Source: CAVDWX01 sp963612735 (GTDB taxonomy: Bacteria > Bacillota_I > Bacilli_A > RFN20 > CAG-826). Taken from it: DNA of 10,908 bases. Numbering within the stretch: position 1 is the stretch's first letter; every line of letters starts with the position of its first letter. The notes below the pieces were generated by a model. That model did no database searches. It was not told the origin of the DNA and was given only the letters and a program-made list of their open reading frames with translations. The position numbers and the translations under genes were made by a program. Location of the stretch: NCBI GenBank assembly GCA_963612735.1, contig CAVDWX010000091.1, positions 1 through 10,908 on the forward strand, written 5' to 3'. Positions 7,132 to 10,908 of this stretch are shown one piece after another.

Positions 7132-7145
7132 GAATAGAGTGCTAA
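7119..7145. promoter_or_regulatory. CIRCE-like inverted repeat (HrcA operator)
   Basis: The consensus CIRCE is TTAGCACTC-N9-GAGTGCTAA. Here TTAGCAGTG (7119-7127) is followed by exactly 9 nt (7128-7136) and a perfect GAGTGCTAA (7137-7145), for 16 of 18 arm matches. The left arm overlaps the htpG -35 box (7126-7131), and the right arm ends 3 bp before the -35 box of the divergent esterase gene. HrcA binding here would block htpG and could affect both genes. The hrcA gene itself is not in the window. Confidence 0.82.
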
Positions 7146-7148
7146 TTA

Positions 7149-7178
7149 TTGATATTTTATTATTTCTTGCTTCATAAT
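7149..7178 (+). promoter_or_regulatory. Promoter of the esterase gene, apparently leaderless
   Basis: TTGATA (7149-7154) and CATAAT (7173-7178) are spaced 18 bp apart. The -10 box ends 7 nt before ATG 7186, so transcription would start at about the initiation codon. There is no Shine-Dalgarno sequence. The -35 box begins 3 bp from the CIRCE right arm. Confidence 0.55.
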
Positions 7179-7185
7179 ATTAGTG

Positions 7186-8007
7186 ATGGAAAGTTTAATT
7201 AACGGATTTAAGTTATATACGAAGAAGAAAAATCATATTACTTATGGCTATTTATATACCAAAGAGATTAATATTCCTTTTGCAAAAGAAAAGAAAAGAA
7301 CATTAAGAGTATGGGTGCCTGAAACTTATAATAATAAAGAAAAATTACCAGTTATATATATGACTGACGGGCAAAATATGGTCGATAAATATACCACAAA
7401 ATATGGTGAATGGAATATGGAAGAGCATGTTAAAGCTCTTATTGATAGAGGGGAGAAGGGTTATATCGTTGTTGGTTTAGACTGTCCTAAAAATCCTTAT
7501 AATCGAGTCTGTGAATATTCCTTTATTGGTGAATTTAAAAAAAATAATAAGATTAAAATTGAACCATACGGCGACCTTTTAGCGGATTTCTTTGTTAATT
7601 ATATTAAACCACTAGTGGATAAAAGCTTTTTTACTAATCCTAATATCAACGGCTTTGTTGGTTCTTCAATGGGTGGCTTATTTTCTTTTGTTATCGCGTC
7701 TCGATTTAGACATATCTTTAATTTTGCTTTAGTTTTTTCTCCAGCTTTTTATCTATACAAGAATTGTTATTATCCTTCTTTAATTGGAGACCACGATCTT
7801 TCTAATCTAGGTAATCTTTATTTCTTTATCGGTGGAAGAGGATTAGAAAAGAAATTATTACCAGGCACTAAAAGAATGTATGAACTACTTTTAAAATTAG
7901 GAATGGATCCTCATAAAATCGCTTATCGATATGATTTTAGAGCCTCTCATAACGAAAAGAACTGGAGCAAATACGTTTTAGAAGGTTTAACATTTGTTAA
8001 TCATTAA
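7186..8007 (+). CDS. Putative alpha/beta-hydrolase esterase (esterase D/Fes type)
   Basis: A cytoplasmic-looking hydrolase of 273 residues in the putative esterase group (PF00756-like; enterochelin esterase and esterase D relatives). From ATG 7186 the nucleophile elbow is GSSMGG, with Ser161 in the GxSxG. The oxyanion-side segment is LPVIYMTDGQNM (54-65), typical of this group, followed by YIVVGLDCP (93-101). The likely catalytic His is His255 in ASHNEKNW near the C-terminus; the acid residue is less clear (the FFIGGRGLE region, 213-221). There is no signal peptide. A GTG at 7183 lies directly upstream; I prefer the ATG because a CATAAT -10 box ends 7 nt before it and no ribosome binding site exists for either. 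It is divergent from htpG across a CIRCE element and is followed 21 nt later by the serine dehydratase gene. The substrate is unknown. Confidence 0.82.
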   Translation: MESLINGFKLYTKKKNHITYGYLYTKEINIPFAKEKKRTLRVWVPETYNNKEKLPVIYMTDGQNMVDKYTTKYGEWNMEEHVKALIDRGEKGYIVVGLDCPKNPYNRVCEYSFIGEFKKNNKIKIEPYGDLLADFFVNYIKPLVDKSFFTNPNINGFVGSSMGGLFSFVIASRFRHIFNFALVFSPAFYLYKNCYYPSLIGDHDLSNLGNLYFFIGGRGLEKKLLPGTKRMYELLLKLGMDPHKIAYRYDFRASHNEKNWSKYVLEGLTFVNH

Positions 8008-8011
8008 TTAT

Positions 8012-8020
8012 TGATATATT
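8012..8020 (+). promoter_or_regulatory. Possible extended -10 for the serine dehydratase gene
   Basis: TGATATATT (8012-8020; TATATT with upstream TG) ends 8 nt before the ATG at 8029, with only a poor -35 candidate (TTGTTA at 7994-7999, 15 bp spacing). With no Shine-Dalgarno sequence, this could start a leaderless transcript. Alternatively the gene is read from the esterase promoter. Confidence 0.4.
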
Positions 8021-8028
8021 CTAGATAT

Positions 8029-9222
8029 ATGCGTTCAATAAGAGAAATATTTGTCATTGGTCATGGTCCTTCTTCTTCTCATACGATGGGGCCCGGATTT
8101 GCTAGTGAATATATTTTAAAAAAGTATCCTCATGCCGCTAAGATTGTTGTTACTTTATTTGGTTCATTAGCTTTAACGGGAAGAGGGCATTTAACTGACC
8201 GGATTATCGATGAAACATTAAAAGATATTCCTCACGATATTCATTTTGATTATAAAAGTGAAAAAGAACATCCTAACACCATGGAATTCGATGTTTATTT
8301 TAGTGATGGAACATGCCAAAAAGAAACCATTATCTCCATTGGTGGAGGGACTATTATCACTAGCGATAGCAAATTAAAAGAAAAAGAATTATATCCGCAT
8401 AATTCGATGAATGAGATTTTAAATTATTGTTCCTCTAATAACCTATCCCTAGTGGATTATGTCCTTAAATTCGAAGATAAAAATATCGTTAAATATATTA
8501 AAAAAGTCATTAAAGTGATGGATGAAGCTCACCTTAGAGGGATTGAAGCTGAAGGGGAATTGCCTGGTAAACTTCATGTCGCAAGAAAAGCTAAAGCCAT
8601 GCTTATTAATGATAAAAAGACAAAAAAGAAAGAAAAAGACGTCACAATGATGGTGTCTATTACTTGCTTTGCTGTTGCTGAAGAAAACGCTAGTGGAGGA
8701 ATAATTGTTACCGCTCCGACATGTGGTAGTGCTGGAGTAGTGCCAGGAGTTATCACTTATTTAAGAATGAAACATATTAAAGAATCGATGATTGGTAAAG
8801 GTTTATTAGTCGCTGGTTTAATCGGTATATTAGCAAAAAGTAACGCTTCGGTTTCAGGAGCGGAATGTGGATGTCAAGCCGAGATTGGAGTCGCTTGTGC
8901 GATGAGTGCCGCTTTAGTTGCTACTGCATTTGATTTCACTAATGAAAAAGTAGCTCAAGCTGCGGAAATAGCATTAGAACATTCTTTAGGTTTAACTTGT
9001 GATCCGGTTGATGGATATGTTCAAATCCCATGCATTGAAAGATGTGCCATATTTGCTATGAAAGCCATTAATTCTGTCAAATTAGCGGAAATCATTCCTT
9101 ATATGGAAGCTAAGGTCACTCTTGATGATTCGATTAAAACGATGTATCAAACTGGTAAAGATTTAAGAAGTGATTATAAAGAAACCTCCATTGGTGGATT
9201 AGCTAAGATTATTAAGTGTTAA
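8029..9222 (+). CDS. sdaA: L-serine dehydratase (iron-sulfur-dependent, single chain)
   Basis: Deaminates L-serine to pyruvate and ammonia with a [4Fe-4S] cluster in place of pyridoxal phosphate; cytoplasmic. The beta-type domain comes first (SIREIFVIGHGPSSSHTMGP, residues 3-22, and GSLALTGRGHLTD, 45-57). The catalytic alpha-type domain follows, with VTAPTCGSAG (227-236), GAECGCQAEIG (278-287) and LTCDPVDGYVQIPCIERC (322-339). Probable cluster ligands are Cys282, Cys324 and Cys335; their 42 and 11 spacing equals that of the Legionella enzyme as I recall it (Cys343, 385, 396). The last residue is Cys397, matching the C-terminal cysteine that folds into that active site. The start at ATG 8029 is chosen because the family begins with M.SIRE; a TTG at 8011 would add six unlikely residues. 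The length of 397 matches one-chain Firmicutes/Bacteroidota forms (about 400). No ribosome binding site is seen. Confidence 0.95.
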   Translation: MRSIREIFVIGHGPSSSHTMGPGFASEYILKKYPHAAKIVVTLFGSLALTGRGHLTDRIIDETLKDIPHDIHFDYKSEKEHPNTMEFDVYFSDGTCQKETIISIGGGTIITSDSKLKEKELYPHNSMNEILNYCSSNNLSLVDYVLKFEDKNIVKYIKKVIKVMDEAHLRGIEAEGELPGKLHVARKAKAMLINDKKTKKKEKDVTMMVSITCFAVAEENASGGIIVTAPTCGSAGVVPGVITYLRMKHIKESMIGKGLLVAGLIGILAKSNASVSGAECGCQAEIGVACAMSAALVATAFDFTNEKVAQAAEIALEHSLGLTCDPVDGYVQIPCIERCAIFAMKAINSVKLAEIIPYMEAKVTLDDSIKTMYQTGKDLRSDYKETSIGGLAKIIKC

Positions 9223-9231
9223 GCACTTTTT
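9214..9231 (+). terminator. Weak intrinsic terminator at the end of sdaA
   Basis: AAGTG (9214-9218), a 5-nt loop and CACTT (9224-9228) run into TTTTT (9227-9231). The stop codon lies in the loop. The stem has only 5 bp, so efficiency is doubtful; it is the only candidate between sdaA and the insertion sequence. Confidence 0.35.
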
Positions 9232-9240
9232 AATATTGAA

Positions 9241-9270
9241 TAAACAATTCCCAACGACTTCCCCTATACA
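9241..9270 (+). repeat. Left terminal inverted repeat of the insertion sequence
   Basis: The inner ten bases CCCCTATACA (9261-9270) and CCCAA (9250-9254) recur, inverted, at the right end with 5-6 nt between them. With the outer TAAA, about 22 of 30 positions agree with one gap. The outermost few bases could match by chance. Confidence 0.65.
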
Positions 9271-9313
9271 ATCGGATTGATCGCGACCATTTTTAAATCA
9301 AACAACATTTTAT

Positions 9314-9350
9314 CAAGAAAAAAGTTCCAATTTTGGTTCTTTTTTTCTTG
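9314..9350. terminator. Hairpin insulating the transposase gene from readthrough
   Basis: The arm starting CAAGAAAAAAG (9314) pairs with the arm ending CTTTTTTTCTTG (9350), with a CCA...TGG tip around 9327-9336 and one internal mismatch. The A-rich and T-rich arms make it terminator-like in both directions. It lies between the left end of the element and the transposase promoter. Confidence 0.6.
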
Positions 9351-9376
9351 CATTTTTGATATATTTTTATTACAAT
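9348..9376 (+). promoter_or_regulatory. Transposase promoter
   Basis: TTGCAT (9348-9353) and TACAAT (9371-9376) have an ideal 17-bp spacing. The -35 box overlaps the last bases of the hairpin. Transcription would start near 9383, next to a small GGGTAACCC palindrome, and the leader carries GGAGGA (9406-9411) 8 nt before the ATG. Confidence 0.65.
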
Positions 9377-9419
9377 AATATTAGGGGTAACCCTTCTACT
9401 AAATCGGAGGAATAAAAAT

Positions 9420-10886
9420 ATGTCAATACCTGAAGAAATAAAAAAAGTTCCTAGACCAAAAAGTACAGTTGTTAAATATGCGTTTGGAAGATATTTAGTC
9501 ATTAAAAGAACAAGCAAAAGAGTTCCTGGAAAGAAAACTCCAAGAGTTGTTGATTTAGGAACAATAGGTGAAATTAAAGATGGTAAATATGTTGAACTAA
9601 GAAAACTTCCAAAAAAGAAAGAAAATAAAAAATCTATTGATATTAAAGACTATGGTACGTTTGCTGTTGCTAATAAGGTTGGTGAATCTTTATATGAAGA
9701 TTTAAAAGCAGTTTTTAGAGAAAAAGATGCTGATAAGTTATATGCCATTGCTTTACTTAGAAGCATTGATCCAGACATTAAAAATAGAGAAATACAAATG
9801 AGTTATCAAACATCTTTTATATCGGAAGTTATCCCTAATGTTGCACTTAGTGAAAATACTATTGTTACATTTTTAAAAGAGACAGGAATGGAATATTCAT
9901 TGATAAGGAAATTCTTATTAGAAAGAAGCAAGAAATTTGTTGGTAAAAAACAAGTTATCGATGGAACACTTAAAGATAATAATTCAATTGAAAATGATTT
10001 CTCCGAGTTCTCTAGAAAAGGAAGAGTAAAGGGTAGCAAAGATATATCACTTCTTTATTCATATGATTTAGAAAGCAAAGAACCAGTTTTAATGAAAGTT
10101 TATTCAGGCAATATGATTGATAAAAGAGGAATCCTTGATTTTATCAAAACATTTTCACTTAATAATTCTATTTTAGTAATGGATAAAGGCTTTAATAGTA
10201 AAGCTAATTTAGAGGCATTTAAGAAAATGGAAAATCTCACCTATGTTCTTCCATTAAATAGAAAAGATAAAATACTTTATACAAATGATATGTATGATAA
10301 TATTTCTCATCCACTTCTTAATAAAGAGGTGACTATTTTGTGTAAATCTAAAAAAGTTAGTGATGATACATTTATATATTCTTTTAGAGATCCAAAAATA
10401 GCTAGTGAGGAAGAAATATCGTATACCAAAAAGCATCAAGATAATGGAGATTTTTCTAACGAAGAATATGAGAAGAATAAAAAAGAATTTGGTGTTATTT
10501 CGTTTATCACTAATAAAGAACTATCATTTGAAGAAGTATATGAAGCATATACGAGTAGATGGGAAATCGAAATCATGTTTAATATGATGAAAGACATTAT
10601 CGATTTAGATACGGTCAATGTTCATAGTGACTATAGCATCATAGCTTCAGAATTCATTAATTATCTCGCTGTTATTATTTCTCAAAGAATCAAGAAATTA
10701 TTCAAAGAAACAAAGCTTATTGAAAATAAAAATAAATCTAAAACTATCTTAGAAACATATTCATATAAACAGGTAATGAAATTCCTTTCAAAGATAAAGA
10801 AAATAAAGCTAGACAATAACTGGGAAACAAACTATCCATCCAATTGTAAATACATTCAAGAGTTAGCTGAAAAGCTTAGTGTATAG
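9420..10886 (+). CDS. IS4-superfamily (IS1634-like) DDE transposase
   Basis: Cut-and-paste transposase of 488 residues with an apparently intact DDE catalytic core. The first Asp is Asp181 (QVIDGT), the second is Asp255 (ILVMDKGFNS), and the Glu is Glu384 inside a perfect Y-(2)-R-(3)-E-(6)-K signature (Tyr377, Arg380, Glu384, Lys391), diagnostic of the IS4 superfamily. A beta-rich insertion lies between the second Asp and Glu (about residues 275-370). The N-terminal 60 basic residues (PRPKSTVVKY..., KRTSKRVPGKK) probably bind the terminal repeats. The start is fixed by GGAGGA 8 nt upstream of ATG 9420. Arginine codons are 17 AGA and 1 AGG of 18, with no CGN, unlike the neighbouring genes, which mix CGT/CGA with AGA; this supports recent acquisition. 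The TAG stop lies within the right terminal repeat. No frameshift is seen, so it is likely active. Confidence 0.92.
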   Translation: MSIPEEIKKVPRPKSTVVKYAFGRYLVIKRTSKRVPGKKTPRVVDLGTIGEIKDGKYVELRKLPKKKENKKSIDIKDYGTFAVANKVGESLYEDLKAVFREKDADKLYAIALLRSIDPDIKNREIQMSYQTSFISEVIPNVALSENTIVTFLKETGMEYSLIRKFLLERSKKFVGKKQVIDGTLKDNNSIENDFSEFSRKGRVKGSKDISLLYSYDLESKEPVLMKVYSGNMIDKRGILDFIKTFSLNNSILVMDKGFNSKANLEAFKKMENLTYVLPLNRKDKILYTNDMYDNISHPLLNKEVTILCKSKKVSDDTFIYSFRDPKIASEEEISYTKKHQDNGDFSNEEYEKNKKEFGVISFITNKELSFEEVYEAYTSRWEIEIMFNMMKDIIDLDTVNVHSDYSIIASEFINYLAVIISQRIKKLFKETKLIENKNKSKTILETYSYKQVMKFLSKIKKIKLDNNWETNYPSNCKYIQELAEKLSV

Positions 10887-10908
10887 GGGGTTTATTGGGG
10901 TTTCTTTA
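10880..10908 (-). repeat. Right terminal inverted repeat of the insertion sequence
   Basis: TGTATAGGGG (10880-10889) is the exact inverse of bases 9261-9270, and TTGGG (10895-10899) the inverse of CCCAA at 9250-9254. The outer TTTA at 10905-10908 pairs with TAAA at 9241-9244. The transposase stop codon (10884-10886) is inside this repeat. The window ends here, so the repeat may continue. Confidence 0.65.

Larger units (their letters stand above)
9241..10908 (+). mobile_element. Insertion sequence, IS4 superfamily (IS1634-like), right end at or near the window edge
   Basis: The element holds one transposase gene (9420-10886) between imperfect inverted repeats. The outer boundaries are uncertain by about 10 bp because similarity between the ends fades gradually and the window stops at 10908, so the true right end and any target duplication may lie outside. 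Inside the left end, before the gene, is a 149-bp leader with a strong hairpin (9314-9350), a TTGCAT/TACAAT promoter and a strong ribosome binding site. The insertion is about 20 bp downstream of the sdaA stop, so it probably disrupted no gene. The size of about 1.65 kb and the transposase length fit IS4/IS1634-type elements. The family name is inferred from the YREK signature and length. Confidence 0.8.

Noticed and set aside
8011..8028. Upstream TTG start for the serine dehydratase (six extra residues)
   Set aside because: The family begins at the M.SIRE motif (ATG 8029), and the TTG lies in what looks like the -10 region.
1..10908. CRISPR arrays, tRNA/rRNA genes, riboswitches, toxin-antitoxin or defence genes
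   Set aside because: No direct-repeat arrays, tRNA-like cloverleaf signals, leader regions long enough for a riboswitch, or proteins with defence motifs were seen.

Overview
The window is an AT-rich chromosomal segment of a low-GC Bacillota, most like Bacilli of the Acholeplasma/Izemoplasma/Erysipelotrichales/RF39 kind. The reasons are an Spx regulator, RNase J, a CIRCE-type heat-shock operator, the association of spx with YjbK-type CYTH and NAD kinase genes (all three are yjb-region genes in Bacillus subtilis), and very AT-rich intergenic DNA. Tryptophan is encoded by TGG and every gene reads through in the standard code, which argues against the Mycoplasma/Spiroplasma UGA=Trp code. None of the 11 genes ends in TGA (8 TAA, 3 TAG). 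The genus cannot be named from the sequence alone. Layout, left to right. (1) 1-2310, redox and nucleotide housekeeping: spxA (+), a CYTH triphosphatase (-) whose 3' end overlaps that of spxA, then divergently NAD kinase (+), followed 5 nt later by a small membrane-tethered EIIB-like protein that lacks the phosphorylatable cysteine. (2) 2342-4575, a minus-strand pair, RNase J then Maf, spaced 2 nt apart. (3) 4689-5108, a small unrecognised plus-strand protein with a PH/GRAM-like look, expressed from what appears to be a leaderless promoter. A bidirectional terminator separates it from htpG. (4) 5158-9222, htpG (Hsp90, -) divergent from an esterase-fold hydrolase (+) and a one-chain iron-sulfur L-serine dehydratase (+). 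The gap between htpG and the esterase holds a near-consensus CIRCE (HrcA operator) over the htpG -35 box, 3 bp from the -35 box of the esterase. (5) About 9241 to the window end, an insertion sequence with a YREK-signature IS4-superfamily DDE transposase, imperfect terminal inverted repeats, its own promoter, and a strong hairpin upstream of that promoter. No classical defence or exotic system is visible. Most of the window is conserved housekeeping DNA plus one insertion sequence. The best leads are the CIRCE-controlled divergent htpG/esterase promoter pair, three plus-strand genes whose start codons sit 6-8 nt after a -10 box with no Shine-Dalgarno (candidate leaderless mRNAs), a cysteine-rich C-terminal extension on Spx, and a cysteine-less membrane-anchored EIIB-like domain next to NAD kinase.
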